Assembly: GCF_000764305.2 (NCBI RefSeq)
Contig: NW_025939693.1
Coordinates: forward strand, 186,001 to 250,000
Direction: 5' to 3'
DNA length: 64,000 nt
Source of the DNA: Hyalella azteca
Lineage: Eukaryota; Arthropoda; Malacostraca; Amphipoda; Hyalellidae
Made by a program: the position numbers and the translations under genes. Below the pieces are notes generated by a model that was given only the letters and a program-made list of their open reading frames with translations, ran no database searches and was not told the origin of the DNA. Shown here in pieces: positions 34,442 to 46,650 of this stretch (position 1 is the stretch's first letter; each line of letters begins with the position of its first letter).

Positions 34442-36198
34442 GAGAAACTGTGCCTAATTCAAAAGTTCAGCTGAAAAGAAAATTAAATTTGGAACGTTTT
34501 GTCTCTTTAGTTTCCATTAACTATCAGGCGTAACCAATTCCTTCAAAGGATACATAAGAAATTCCATATGGTCAGGGGGGAATGCATTAACCGCATTATA
34601 ACTTTAGGAACATAATCAAAAAATACTTTTCTGTCGATGAGGATAGACCACCGGATCACCAAATAATCTATTATGTACGAAATGTTTAAACCCGCTCTTG
34701 AAGGTTTCGTAGGAGGAACTAATATTTGCGCAAGGAATGGCACCCCGATTATGTCAACGAGTGAATAAATATTTTGCCTTTAGACCTACGTTCTCTCAAA
34801 TTAGAGTCGACTAACGCACCATGCAATACACGGCCATCAAGCTTGTAGCTTAAAACCGGGGTTTAAAAAAGTCATCATGGACGAGACGACACGGAGGAAC
34901 CGCTAGAGTGAAAGGAGTTTAGAACTGCATGCAGCTTGTCGAAGTCCTCGACATCGGTCACTCATGACTCCGCGTTTCAAAAGGCAATGACACACGCGTT
35001 TTACCAATGTCAGATTTCAATGTCATCAAAAGTTCACTTAATGGGCAGCTTGTTTACGATCATTGATTAAATAAGTTCATTCATCTAATAAGCTAGCTTC
35101 AGAAACTAGTTCTTCTCGATACGAAATGCATGGGGCGAAAGCTCAAGTTTTTAATGCATATAAGTTCCACATTCTTCACATTAATCTCCTCAGGTATTTC
35201 CCAGGACAGAGGCAAGTGTTGAATGACGTCAGTTTCGCGTCGATCTTTTTCTTAAATGCATCGTGAAGAAATGGTATTTTCATGCCACCAAATTCCACTG
35301 GAATTATATTCAAATTTTCCTTTTCTGACATTTTAGTTGGTAATGTCGCATTTTTTCTCTGGAAGCAGTATTAGTTTTAGCGAGTAAATAATTATAGCGA
35401 TTACATTTGTTAAAATGATTAATTACGTCGATTTATTAAATTTTTGTTGTACTAATAACGCATCAATGAGCACGCATTAAATCCTTTAATAGACATAATA
35501 TGATAACATACGGTCAAGAACCTCAAAATAAAGGGATTTCTATTAAAGATTACCATTAGGGTGTCTGATGAAATTGCTTGGAATTTCCGATCGTGCGGCA
35601 AAGGATGTAGTTAGTTTTGGCTAAGGCACTGTTCGTTCATGGTGTCGCTTTGCCAGGCGATACGAAAGTTGTGTTGAACTTTGCAAGGAATGAAATGAAT
35701 ACTCGAGACCAAATGAATTTTTAATAAAGCTATGAAACTATCTTTAAGCACATCAATTTAAATATTTCCTGAATTTTACATAATATAAAACACTAAATTA
35801 GCGCCTAACTTACGAAACTACTAACAACACCTATAGGCTAAGGGCACCCTAATTTCCATCTTAAAAGTAGTAGGAAAACCTATTAACTTCTACACGAAGC
35901 CCCACAATTTAGGTGGCATAAAGTCGTCTAATGTACATAAATAAAAACAATTGCCTCCCATTTCGTTTCGCAGACAGCTGGTACTTATCGCTCTGATCGA
36001 GATTCGGCGCCGTATGCAGACAACTTGGAGGTCAGATGAGAATTTGAGTGCTACAATATTCATGTTCGTTAATTTTCCTATTGATAGACATCTTATAAAG
36101 CTATGTTTATTTTCCAGGCGTCGATCGAGGGCCGGTGACCATCATCGTGTTTCTACTTGCGTCCTGCCCCCGAATAGTTGCCAGGCTGCGCGCCGCCC
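34442..36198. other. Intergenic between tail-anchored gene and tetraspanin
   Basis: No exon or mobile element recognised. It should contain the upstream leader and promoter of the tail-anchored gene and the 3' UTR of the tetraspanin. Confidence 0.4.
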
Positions 36199-39100
36199 TC
36201 AGATAGGCATAGCGTCAGTACACTTGACGCACAGACACGTCGAGGTCAGCAGCGCGAACTGCCATACAAAAAAGGGTGTATAATATGGATGCATGGATCG
36301 AAACTATTAGCAGTTTAAAATTTTCAGATTTCAATATTTAAGCACATACATATTCGTAATATAATGATAAACAGCGAGAAATAGATTCAAGTTTACCAAT
36401 AGGCGTTCTCTGTCTCCAGAAACTTCCATTTCAATAAAAAAGTCCGAGCCAAAATTTTGCTGAGAGCCTCAGTTTCTATCTTAATCTTTGTCGAAATGCA
36501 GAGCGCAAAAGGTTTAAAACAATTAATAAATAAAGTTTGTCCTCTTCAGCTCATATTATAGTAGTCGCCAAACTGATCGCCTGGCTGATATTGTTTCAAG
36601 GCTCCCCATATTTAATGTGTCCCACGCAGCAGAACCACTGATTATTAAATGAAAAAAAGACTGACATTTTAACTTCTGTTGTGATCTCATATTAAAGTTG
36701 TAATTAAACTACTGATTCTTAAGTTATTGCGAATAATTTCCTGAGAATATTAGTTCTGTAGTGACCTCAGGTCAGGAGCCGTACTTTCAAATCTTGCCTG
36801 TAAGTACACGTAACGGCCGATTACTCGTCTGTGATTGTAGGTTTAGCTTGAAAAGTCGGCAGTAATTGGCTGACTTAGTTACGAACTTATACCTATTTTC
36901 GATATTGCGGCTCTACAGGTGCGCCCAAGTGTGCTCGCTTGATTACATTTATCTAGGCAGGGTGGCCTAGTGGTTAAAGTTCAGAGTACCAAGATTGGAG
37001 CAGAGAGGTGCGGGTTCGATTCCAGCTCTGTGCGCCAGTTTCTGGTCAGAATCGGCGAGGAGGCCGGGCGGTTTAGCACAGCAGAATTTGAATCAGTGAG
37101 TTGTGAGTTCGAGACCGCAACAAGCTCTGAATGTTCTGCGATGTTAAGAATCGGCGACAGGCCTACGGCCTACTAAACGCTGAAACCGCTATTATCTGTC
37201 GAAGTATAAGTAGGGACCAATGTTGAGTCTTTGATTGATTGGCTTAGCTTGAAAAGTCGATAATTATAGGATGACTAAGTTATAAAATTGCTACTATTTC
37301 CGCTAGTACTGCATTAGGACTGTAAACTCTGGTGGTGTGGTGCAGTGCAACTAGGAAAAGTGCTGAAAGAGCAAAAGTGGCCAGACAGAGGAAGGAGAAA
37401 TGGAAAAGACTCTAAACTCTCACCACCAACACCCCGAAAAAGATGGAGAAGTGTATCGTGGCTACCGCCTTGTCAGCGACGTCTGCCAGGAGCTTCTCAT
37501 AGCAGCCTGTGATATAGAGATCGTTTGTGTTCTTAGATGTGCACGTTGTTCCTGTGAACTCCCTGCAGCATCCTGCTGGGCGTTTGCCCTGTAATAGTGA
37601 CACGCGTTATACCAGCTATAAGATTGAATTAAGGCAAAAATGTAAAGTAAAAAAGAGTTAAATGAAATAAATGTTTTTTTCGTTCGGAAATAACAAACAA
37701 AATATATTTGAATAAGTATGAACGGAATTATAAGGCGATAAAATTAACTTTTTTTTCCAGAGCAAAATAGATATAGCAATATAATAAACGCTTATACTAC
37801 TGGAACTCCCATAGTCTGAGAAATCAAAGAATGGATTCAACATTGACCTCATGATTAAACACTTGAGATCAAAGCGAATTTTTATTTTCTAAAATTAATA
37901 TATATAAATTGGAAGTTCTATGTAATGTTGCCGCGATTGCTGAGATAAATACTCCACGAGATGAAAATCTTTCAAGGACATTTTGAGGCGAATCAAAATA
38001 ATGAAATAAATAAATAATTACCTTCCTAATCTCTTGAAAATATTAACAACAGAAGTTTTCACGAAACAAATTTAAGCTTCTAGGTTCTCAAGAATAACTT
38101 GGAAGTTAAGATTAACATTGATAATCCATTAATTTCGAATTTTTTCTAAGGCGAAAAGTATAATTCGAGATCTGAACTGATTTATCTCCTCTAGTACTAC
38201 CTAACAACTGTCTCATTTTTCGATAACTTATGCATTGTTCCCTTTACCTAGCACCCAACAATTATTCCCAAACTCTCACCTAACCATTGTTTCATTTCGA
38301 TAAAATTTAACCATTGTATCAGATCCCTAGTACCTAACCAATAGTAACCATTGTTTCATTTTTTATGACTTGACTATTGCATCCTTTTCCTAGCCCTTCA
38401 CGATTGTCTCTTTCACGAAGCACTCAACCATCGTCTCTTTCTCTAGCGCCCAACCGTTATCTCCTCTTATTACACTCAACCATTGACTCTTTCTCTATCA
38501 CCCAACTATTCTCATCTTCTCTAGCACCCAACCATTCTCTTTCTCAAGCACCCAATCTTTGTCTTTTTCTCGAACACCCAACCATTGTCTTGTCTCTTTC
38601 TGAAGCATACAATTATTGTCACCTTTTCTAGCACTCAATCATTGTCACCTTCCCTAGCACCCAATCATTGCTCTTTCTCGAGCACCCCATCATTGTCTCC
38701 TGCTTGCCAGAAGATATTGTATCCTCTCCCTATCTCATACCTTTGAGCAGAAATGCAAGACTTATCCATTGTCTCATTTTTCTAAAACTTTACCATTGCC
38801 TTAGAGACAAACATCACACTTACGTCTGGGTAGTCGTAGCAGTTCATAGATCCACAACACTGGTTCTGGGGACGCATCATTTTCATTAAAACTCGTTATG
38901 CACGCATCAAACATTTCGAAGCTTAAATAAAATTATATTAGCAATATGAAGAGTTCATGTATGATATCTTAAATCTCTAATTATCTCACATATATAAGCA
39001 TATAGGAATAATGTTCAAATACGAAGTCGTCGTTCAACCGTCACCGTCCGTACACTTACATTTTTGTAGATTATATCGACTTGGTTTTCGAATTCCCCGG

Positions 39101-40987
39101 GGCTGTCGAGATTGTAGTTTTGAACATCATTGTCCATTTTGACCTTGATGTCGTCGGCGTATTTCTCGTTGTTGATGTTGGCGGCGCCCATGCCAGCGAA
39201 CACCAGCGTGATGCCCACCAGGGCCAGGCCGAGCACGAAGTACTGCGAAACACTTTGGTTATATAATTACAACTCACTTACAATTTTGATTTAGATATAC
39301 ATACCACGTTAAATTTAAATTCATTTGTTTGCCGCACCAAGAGCAAACACCATGGCAATCGCCAGCAAAATATCCTCATGTACTTTTCGATTTGCTCTAA
39401 GTAATTTGCTCTGTTCAAGTAATTTGAACTCGTGCTTATTTAGCTACTTGAATGTTGAAAATGCTATAAAACTGACAATATTTGTTAAAATTCGGGTTCA
39501 AACAAAGTAGCTTTTTGTCCTGGTAACAAAGCCAGAGATACTAGACATATTGTAAAGGAAGAGCTTGTTGCCGCAACAGCAAGACCTAAAGACTACTCAC
39601 AGTGTAGAAGAAGAACTTGTTGCCGCAGCAGCAAGCACTAATTGGAAACTCACAGTGTAGAGGAAGAGCCTGTTGCCGCAGCAGCAAGCACTAAAGGATA
39701 CTCACAGTGTAGAGGAACAGCTTGTTGCCGCAGCATCAAGCACTAAAGGATACTCACAGTGTAGAGGAACAGCTTGTTGCCGCAGCAGCAAGCACTAAAG
39801 GATACTCACAGTGTAGAGGAACAGCTTGTTGCCGCAGCAGCAAGCACTAAAGGATACTCACAGTGTAGAGGAACAGCTTGTTGCCGCAGCATCAAGCACT
39901 AAAGGATACTCACAGTGTAGAGGAACAGCTTGTTGCCGCAGCAGCAAGCACTAAAGGATACTCACAGTGTAGAGGAACAGCTTGTTGCCGCAGCAGCAAG
40001 CACTAATTGGAAACTCACAGTGTAGAGGAAGAGCTTGTTGCCGCAGCAGCAAGCACTAAAGACTACTCACAGTGTAGAGGAAGAGCTTGTTGCCGCAACA
40101 GCAAGAGACGACCACCCCAAGGGCGCTCAAACAAATGATGAAGGTGGAGGCGGACTGCAGGCCAATGAGGACGTCCAGAGGTTCTTGTGGGATGTCGTGG
40201 CCGTAGCCGTTCAGTGTGGTCTGAATGACGGACGCCAGAGTCAGCACAATCACCCCAGCAATCTATAGAAAATAGGTGAAGTTTCATGAAAATTTATCAT
40301 GTGATCAGTATAATACGCGTGGGCGTTGGTGTTTATTATCTTGTTTGTAATTTAAAATGAAAATAGACATAAACTAGTGCAACTATGAAGCCTGCTCGCC
40401 TCACTCACGAGAAGCGGACTCATTAAGCTACATTCAATTTCATATTAAGTTCTCGACTCAAGCATATTTTCATCAACGTCTTAGAAAAGTCACCCACACG
40501 ATTTACAAAAGATATTAAAAAATTTTAGCCATGTCTTACACAACACACAACAAAATCTTGCATTCTATGATGCCCCGAACAACTGCATGCAAGGCGAATA
40601 TGAAGCACCACGTCTTCGTTCATAGTGTATAAGCAATCTCAACTGAGATTATTAAATAGAAGCAGCTCATTTCCGTGCATGTTTGATTGTATCAATACAA
40701 ATTTTATGAAATGAATAAAGTTTTCAGAAAGATGAACAAATCTCGATGTAATAGTATATCTATTATTAATTACTTCTTAGATCGAACATCTAACTTAATT
40801 GCTAACACGATAATTGCTTATTTCTGAAATTATCTGAAGAAAAATGTTACTAATTACAATAATATTTAGATAAACCTAATTTTTAACGATAACTATTAAA
40901 CCAACATAATTGTGCGCCACTCACCGCCACCAAGATGTTGAAGGCAACCAAGAACGTCTTGGTAATCATGCCCGTGATGCAACCCAT
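36199..40987 (-). CDS. Tetraspanin, 234 aa, complete
   Basis: Six exons, all joining in phase 0 on the minus strand: 40987-40925, 40262-40071, 39242-39060, 38865-38824, 37588-37424 and 36258-36199. The N-terminus MGCITGMITKTFLVAFNILV has the family's MGC (acylated Cys) and FN motif. TM1 continues into exon 2. TM2 (IGLQSASTFIICLSALGVVV) ends in CCCG, and TM3 is in exon 3. The large extracellular loop holds the hallmark CCG (NQCCGSMNCYDYPD, about residues 149-151), then PAGCC (164-168) and the GC of ITGCYEKL. TM4 spans the exon 5/6 junction, and the short tail ends CVKCTDAMPI. Length and Cys pattern are normal for the family. Tetraspanins organise membrane microdomains with integrins and other partners. 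The subfamily is not assigned. The introns carry a SINE, a CT-rich minisatellite and an array derived from exon 2. Confidence 0.92.
36819..36925 (+). repeat. Dispersed repeat (copy B), TTTAGCTTGA family
   Basis: CTCGTCTGTGATTGTAGG, TTTAGCTTGAAAAGTCGG, ATTGGCTGACTTAG and TGCGGCTCTACA follow the same order as copy A at 22487-22600. A third, partial copy (GGCTTAGCTTGAAAAGTCG) is at 37235-37310. The two copies here flank the SINE, inside intron 5 of the tetraspanin. Confidence 0.75.
36958..37160 (+). mobile_element. tRNA-derived SINE, apparently dimeric
   Basis: Perfect RNA polymerase III boxes are present: A-box TGGCCTAGTGG at 36963-36973 and B-box GGTTCGATTCC at 37013-37023. A second, weaker pair follows: TAGCACAGCAG at 37074-37084 and AGTTCGAGACC at 37106-37116. 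The A-B spacing and absence of a foldable acceptor stem argue against a functional tRNA gene. It is inserted in intron 5 of the tetraspanin, on the strand opposite to the gene. A truncated relative lies at 16811-16857. Confidence 0.75.
38195..38790. repeat. Degenerate CT-rich minisatellite
   Basis: An irregular tandem repeat of the phrase CTAGCACCCAACCATTGTCT followed by CTTTCT-type spacers, with units of roughly 30-45 bp. It lies in intron 4 of the tetraspanin. Open frames through it are composition effects. Confidence 0.8.
39556..40070 (-). repeat. 52-bp tandem array derived from the exon 2 / intron 2 boundary of the tetraspanin
   Basis: Each unit contains, on the minus strand, the last about 37 bases of exon 2 (coding CCCGNKLFLYT), the donor GTGAGT and a few bases of intron ending in TTTAG. 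Exon-donor junctions occur at 39601, 39654, 39706, 39758, 39810, 39862, 39914, 39966, 40019 and the real one at 40071, with a partial copy at 39556. The unit is 52-53 bp, and copies differ by a few substitutions (CAGCAGC/CAACAGC, AACAGC/AAGAGC). Confidence 0.92.
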
Positions 40988-42600
40988 CTTTATTTTAAAC
41001 GCACTAGACCAATATAAAAATCTTAGAACAGGTCCGGCATTAATTTCTAGTTCGGGGACATAAATACTGATTATTAATAAGAAGTATCGAAAACGGCAAG
41101 TCATTGTTCGCCGAAGTAAACATTGCTCGTTACAGGGCAATGATGTTATCCGGCAAAAAGGGACTAATAAAAGTCCAAAAATTGTTAGTGAGTATTATTA
41201 AAGCCCTAAATCATTCACCTACTTTTATTGGTAATTGATGTACATATTCTCATAAAATATCGGTGTACATCATGAAGCCTAATCTAGAGTTGTACTTTTC
41301 AGTAAACGGTCTAATTCCGAATGGGACAGCAGCGTATTTGGCCGCCATTTTAGTGTTGTAAAAAGGTTTGTCGGAACTATATTAGCTCACGTGTCTGGCA
41401 AGGGAAATGGACGTGGTCTTACTGGGAACTAAATTGCTGAAGTAGCGACCCAATAATTTCATATCATATCACTCCTTTTAAAATGTTCTATCGTCAAGCT
41501 TATGAATAATTGTTAGTTAGTTTAATGTTTTTGGCTACTTAGTTAACAAAGCAGCTGGATAATGCAGATTGTTTACACTATTATTCAACCAAAAGAATAA
41601 TTTATCACTTGAATTTTCTCTATAACAAAGTTAATTTTGTTATAAACACTGTCCTATGAACCTAAGAGAACTCTACTGAGTTGCCATTCTGGAATCACAG
41701 TCATCACACACATTCACAGGAATCACAAAGTGGATGCCGAGATGGTAACGCATCAAACAATTTACAATTAATACTGATAATCACTTATGGAAAGTGATAA
41801 ATTGAATTAATTTGATTACTTTCAAAATTTACAGTACTTCTTATAACTATGCAGGAAAATGGGCTGAACACTCGATGAAATTAGATTGATAGCCGGAACT
41901 TCCACTATATCAATGACATGATCGTTTTCTCAAACTCTATGAGTTAGAACAGATTTCATTCCACTCCTGCTGTGTGATGATATTCTTGATTGGGAATGAT
42001 CTTTTAACGTATCTAATTTTTCGGAGGTACAACAAGAAGTCTTTCTCGTAGAGAAAGAGTACGTCTACTGCTGAGTTCCAACGGTTCCAACATCCACTTC
42101 GGTACGATAAGATTATCATGACAGTTAAGATCAATGATTAGTGGGAGACGAGGATGAAAAATCTTACATTAAAAATACAAACTAAGACAATCTAGAGAAC
42201 AAACAACGCATTAACTTAAAATGACGAAGTTTTGAATTGATTTGCTTATTTTTTACATGACGAGACAAATAAACAGTATTTGTTTCGTGATTCTCGAAAC
42301 AAAGGATGAAAATGTTAATTTCGGATTTTCGTAGCTACGACCCAACGCCACACAATGTTCCAAGTAAAACTTGCTTAATGATGCATTTTCCCATAGAATT
42401 ATCGTTCCGTACCCTTTTATAAGCATGCAGTAAGGTGCTAGTTGAAATGCTTTTGATGACGGAAATTTTTTTGACTAAAAGCTTTTCTAACTGCAGCAAA
42501 TAAAAATATTTGAAAATATTTCAAGTAATTTCAATGTTTAATAGGACAGGCTAAAGATAATTCGTGTGGTATATTACTGAGTCCTGAACATACTGGTCCA
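40988..42600. other. Upstream region of the tetraspanin, nothing recognised
   Basis: AT-rich sequence, probably containing the tetraspanin promoter. No exon, repeat or RNA gene could be supported. Confidence 0.4.
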
Positions 42601-42619
42601 GGGTCTTGCATACCATGTT

Positions 42620-43660
42620 GCAAACAGTCGGAAATTTATCTAACAACATATTAGAATAGAATAAAATAGAAGTGTCGGCACTGAAGAAATAGGCCCATGG
42701 CCAGTTGCCGATTCTTGTACTTTTCGTAACTTGATTCCACAAGGGATCCGGCCTTTTGAACCCGATCTTTCAATAACTGACGAATTAATTGAGATAGCTG
42801 CTGGGCTTATTGCCTGGTCCGTAATTTGCTAGGCATTTCAAGACTGAACATATGCTCCTGCATAGCTTCGTCTAGTCTGTTCTTGAAGGCATTCAAACGC
42901 GGAGTGTCAACGATGCTTTCAGGGAGGCTGTTCCACATGTCGGTGAATCGAAGCGAGAAATAAATGATGTCGCATGGATGTGTTACAGCGCAGTTTTTTC
43001 AGTTTAAAGCCGTGGCCCCTGGTGTTCGTTCTTGTTTCAAATTCCAGTAATCCTTCTGGAACCTCGTATAAACCGTGTGTATACTTGTTTACTTCAATGA
43101 GATCACCACGCAGACGTCGATAACGGAGGCATGGAAGCTTCATAATTTTTAATCTTTCTTCATAAGGCTTGCCTTTTTATCCCGGAATTATTCTTGTTGC
43201 ACGTCTTTGAACACTCTCGACTAAATTTTTGTCCTTTTCTAGTTTTTGTGACCACACTGCGTTTCCAAATACAAGGTTCGGACGCACGACAGCGACAAAC
43301 AACAGCTTCATCGCACCTGCATCTATGTATTCATAAGAGCGTCTGATCTGTCCAAGTCGTTGATTGGCTTTATTAACTTGAGCTTCAACATGCTTAGAAA
43401 ATTTCAACTCATTGTCGAAATTAACTCCTAGATCTCTTTTCATTGTCGACTTCGCCATCATCACTGTCGTTGCAACTATGTCTTTTCATCCCGTAACCTT
43501 GCTGTTCATTATTCTTGCCAAGGTGAACTTTACATTTGTTAGCATTAAAACGCAGCTGCCACTTATCAGCCCAGTCAACCAAACTGTCAAGATCACCTTT
43601 CAACTGTACTTTTTGCGACGTATTCCTCACTGTACTATAGACTTCCCGGAAGTTTCAGTG
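42620..43660 (-). mobile_element. CR1-type LINE fragment (reverse transcriptase C-terminal part)
   Basis: On the minus strand the end of a non-LTR reverse transcriptase can be read through one frameshift: DLDSLVDWADKWQLRFNANK, then DLGVNFDNELKFSKHV, VNKANQRLGQIRRSYEYID, VVRPNLVFGNAVWS and VQRRATRIIPG, followed by the thumb-like ERLKIMKLPCLRYRRLRGDL and VNKYTHGL. These are the conserved palm-thumb signatures of CR1/L2-related LINEs. Downstream on the same strand the sequence ends near an ATTCTATTCTA tract, resembling a CR1-type 3' tail. The catalytic YADD region is missing (5' truncated) and the frame is broken, so the copy is dead. It lies upstream of the tetraspanin. Confidence 0.85.
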
Positions 43661-44627
43661 CCGTTTTTCTGGGAGTTAAACATGATTTAAAATATTCAGT
43701 TTCTTAGAACGATAAGAACCATAGTTCTAATGTTTTAGAACTATAATAACAAATCAAGTTTTAATCTATATTAGTTCATTTTTTTAATCCGGGTCCGCAT
43801 AACCGGTGAGGGGAGTCAGGGGACTTGTGCTCAGGTCCGCTGTGAAAGTGGCGGTCAGTAGCAAGACGGTTTATGTAGGAGCTGCGGTCGACGACGGTCG
43901 TTAAGTGACTCTGCGAGAACAAAGGAAAGGCAACTGACTTACTCTTCTCCACTGCAAAATTGTAATTATTTCTCAGCATTATTTATACTTATAAATACTA
44001 TTATTATTATTTTTCGTAATCCGTTGAAGGGCGGTTGCCCCGTGTCACGGTGTCAGCCTTGCAGGGCTGCCTGAGCTGGACAGTGGACACGATGGGCAAA
44101 AACAAACGGAGAAAACAAAGTGGAGCTTCAAGTCATTCAGACTCAGATGGAAACACTTGCTCCAGCCATGAAAACTCGTTACTCTCCTCTTTCGATCCCA
44201 ATGCAATTCCATCTCTTTCGCGACCACCTCCCTTAGCCATAGGCTTAAATCAGAACTCAGCACTTCAATGTAACCTGGATCTGCCTTCCCACACTAGCCA
44301 TGGTGTGGTTGGTGCCCAGCCAATTTGTGTCTTCATTAAATGTTCTTCCCATGATGCCCAACATTACAACTAATTCTGGTATTCACAAGAATCACAACTT
44401 TGAGGGATTCTTAAGCTCTATCCCCCTTGATGATGTTTCCGACTCTGACACTGTAATTACAGCAGGACAAAGGAACCATGTAGAAAACCTGATGAGTCAG
44501 CAAAGCTGTGTCATTTTGATTGAGCCAGTTTCACTCCTGGATGATGGAGACTGTCAATCCACACCTGGTCAAGTTGATTTAAGTAGGTTCCTCTCTAATG
44601 ACCTTGCTCTCAGCAAGGCACTGGCCA

Positions 44628-44806
44628 CATAGTGGCAAACCAGAGCTTTTTAGAATCGGTTCATTTTAGTTTCCTCATTTACTCGAGATTTAAACCAATT
44701 TCTTAAGTACGATAATGCTGGTATCCAGGATACTTTACTGGTCTACTTGTAGGACTCAAAATGAACTTGAGGGAGAGTCTAAAAAACTCTCTGCTTTGCC
44801 ACTATG
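44628..44806. mobile_element. 179-bp hAT-type MITE inserted in the LINE gag
   Basis: The 18-bp terminal inverted repeats CATAGTGGCAAACCAGAG and CTCTGCTTTGCCACTATG differ at one position. The insertion is flanked by an exact 8-bp target duplication ACTGGCCA (44620-44627 and 44807-44814). The uninterrupted site is seen in LINE copy 3 (near 49586). The 8-bp duplication is diagnostic of the hAT superfamily. There is no coding capacity. Confidence 0.93.
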
Positions 44807-45344
44807 ACTGGCCACTTCTGCTTTTGGAAAAGTTGGCATCTCTAGCATGTCAAAAAATATTGCCCATAATTTACTGGTTCTAAATATGAAAACATCACAA
44901 GGAGTCTCGCATCTGCTGGAGGTGGAGAAGCTGGGAATGTGGAAAATTAAATGCAGACTTCCTGCTAGTCAAACTACAACAGCAGGAGTTATTGGCCCAT
45001 TTGGCAGTGAAGTGTCCAATGAAGAACTCACTGAAGCTCTGACCTCTGCAGGACACCTGGGCGTTACTGCAGAGAGAATCTTGAAGGGAAAAGACCTTGT
45101 CAAGTTGTCAGGACCTCAATGTTCAAAGTAGTCTTCCCCTGTACTGGCCTGTAGTGCCCTGCCTTCACATGTGACCATTGGTTACCAGCGTTTCCAGGTT
45201 AACATATTTGTAGACAAACCCTGGCAGTGTTTCAGATGTCAGCGCTTTGGACACAGTGCTCTAACCTGCAAGAGTCAACCCCGCTGTGTTGTGTGTGGTG
45301 GGAGTCATGGTGTGAAAATGTGTACTCATACAGGCACCCCAAAG

Positions 45345-45646
45345 CATAGTGACAAACCAGAGATTTTTTAGAATCGGTTCATTTTTAATTTCCTCATTTA
45401 CTCGAGATTTAAACCAATTTCTTATGCAAGATAATACTGGTATCCATGCATGGTGCCAATCCATAGGTTATTCAAAAGAACCTGTTCTTATGTCATTTTG
45501 AACCGATCAACACTTCTTTATGGACCGATCGTAAAACACACCTTCACCGGCAAAAGCTTTCACACTTCTGAAGAAGGTGAGCTGACAGCTACACTCGCCG
45601 TGGGGTGTGGGTGGACCTAATTTGAATTTGAATGCATGCAGCGATT
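45345..45646. mobile_element. Second, longer relative of the hAT-type MITE, right end missing
   Basis: It starts CATAGTGACAAACCAGAG and follows the 179-bp MITE for about 100 bp (GAATCGGTTCATTTTTAATT, CTCGAGATTTAAACCAATTT), then diverges. It interrupts gag after ACCCCAAAG, where copy 2 continues TGCTGTAATTG. No right inverted repeat is seen before the N at 45647. Confidence 0.7.
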
Positions 45647-46454
45647 NAACTTGTCGTATTCTGCACAAGCTCAAAAAGCTAAACGTTCTGTCAGCACTCA
45701 AACTACTGAACCTGTTCAGCAATCTCTTGAAGCTAAAATCTCTCTCACCCAACTGATTGACCTTTTATCACGCGTTCTGTCACTATGCAATAACACAGAT
45801 TCCCTTGCCACAAAAGGAACCATTACCAAAATAGCTGCTGAAACTTTCAAACTCAATCCATCAGCCGAGTTACAGGATACTAGTGCTTTTTGCTCAGTGC
45901 TGCCAGAAACATCAAATCCCCAGAACACTGAAGCTCAGGCTGTAAGGCCCAGTGATGATCCTGCACCTATGCTCTCCCTGGAGGCAGCAATGGATGACTC
46001 AGATGTATTTGTTGAGGATGGGCAGATTACTCCCTCACCAATCCTAGGTGGAGCTATCTCCAAGACAAAAAAAAACTTATTCTCTTTGCCCTTCACCAGT
46101 AATAGGGGGCAAGCCACAACCTAAGATAATGGGTAAACAACAGAGGACTTTCTCAAAGCTGCAGTTACCTCACTTGAGCATAGTCCAAGAAAATGTCAGT
46201 AGACAGACAGCTGAAAGTACTGCAATGGAACTGCCATAGTCTGTGTAATAAACTGAGTAACTTTAAACTGTATCTGTACACACACAAACCCCACATTGCC
46301 TGCTTATCTGAAACATGGCTATCAACTGGCTATGAGCCAAAATTTATTAATTATACTCCAATTTATAAACATAGCGGTGATGCACAAGTCGGGGGAGGCC
46401 TGGCTATTCTGGTGAGAAGTGATGTCTCTTTTTTAAATATACTGTCAACCGGGG

Positions 46455-46650
46455 CTACTCGGGACATTTGATCATTTTTTTGTCAATAACTGTTAATAAC
46501 TTCTTACAATGAAACATTTCATAAACAAATTTAGGCTTGTTTTATAGCTCTTTGCGAGGGCTATCAAATGGCATTGTCAGAAAAATTCCATATGCTATTC
46601 GTAAGGAGCCAGACGCTAAATAAAGATTGTCCGGAGTAGCCCCGTCGGTC
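46455..46650. mobile_element. Short foldback element ending copy 1
   Basis: GGGGCTACTCGGGACA (about 46452) and TGTCCGGAGTAGCCCC (about 46629) are inverted with one mismatch. A third copy of the motif, GGGCTACTCGGGACA, follows directly. It is a non-coding inverted-repeat element inserted in the LINE endonuclease. Confidence 0.65.

Larger units (their letters stand above)
43880..46470 (+). mobile_element. I-clade LINE, copy 1 (5' UTR, gag, start of endonuclease)
   Basis: The copy starts at AGCTGCGGTCGACGACGGTC, also the left end of copy 3 at 48859. The gag frame begins ATGGGCAAAAACAAACGG (44091) and is broken by a frameshift near 44330, by a MITE at 44628 and by a second insertion at 45345. 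Zinc knuckles read CFRCQRFGHSALTC and CVVCGGSHGVKMC. ORF2 starts at ATG 46193 with an AP-endonuclease: LKVLQWNCHSL, CLSETWLSTGY and GGGLAILVRSD. It is cut off at about 46470 by a foldback element, so reverse transcriptase is absent. Relative to copy 3 the leader has two 7-8 bp tandem duplications (near 44043 and 44083). A lone N at 45647 marks an unresolved base. Confidence 0.88.

Noticed and set aside
36963..37023. Possible tRNA gene (perfect A and B boxes)
   Set aside because: The box spacing is too long and no acceptor or anticodon stem can be drawn. It fits a SINE.
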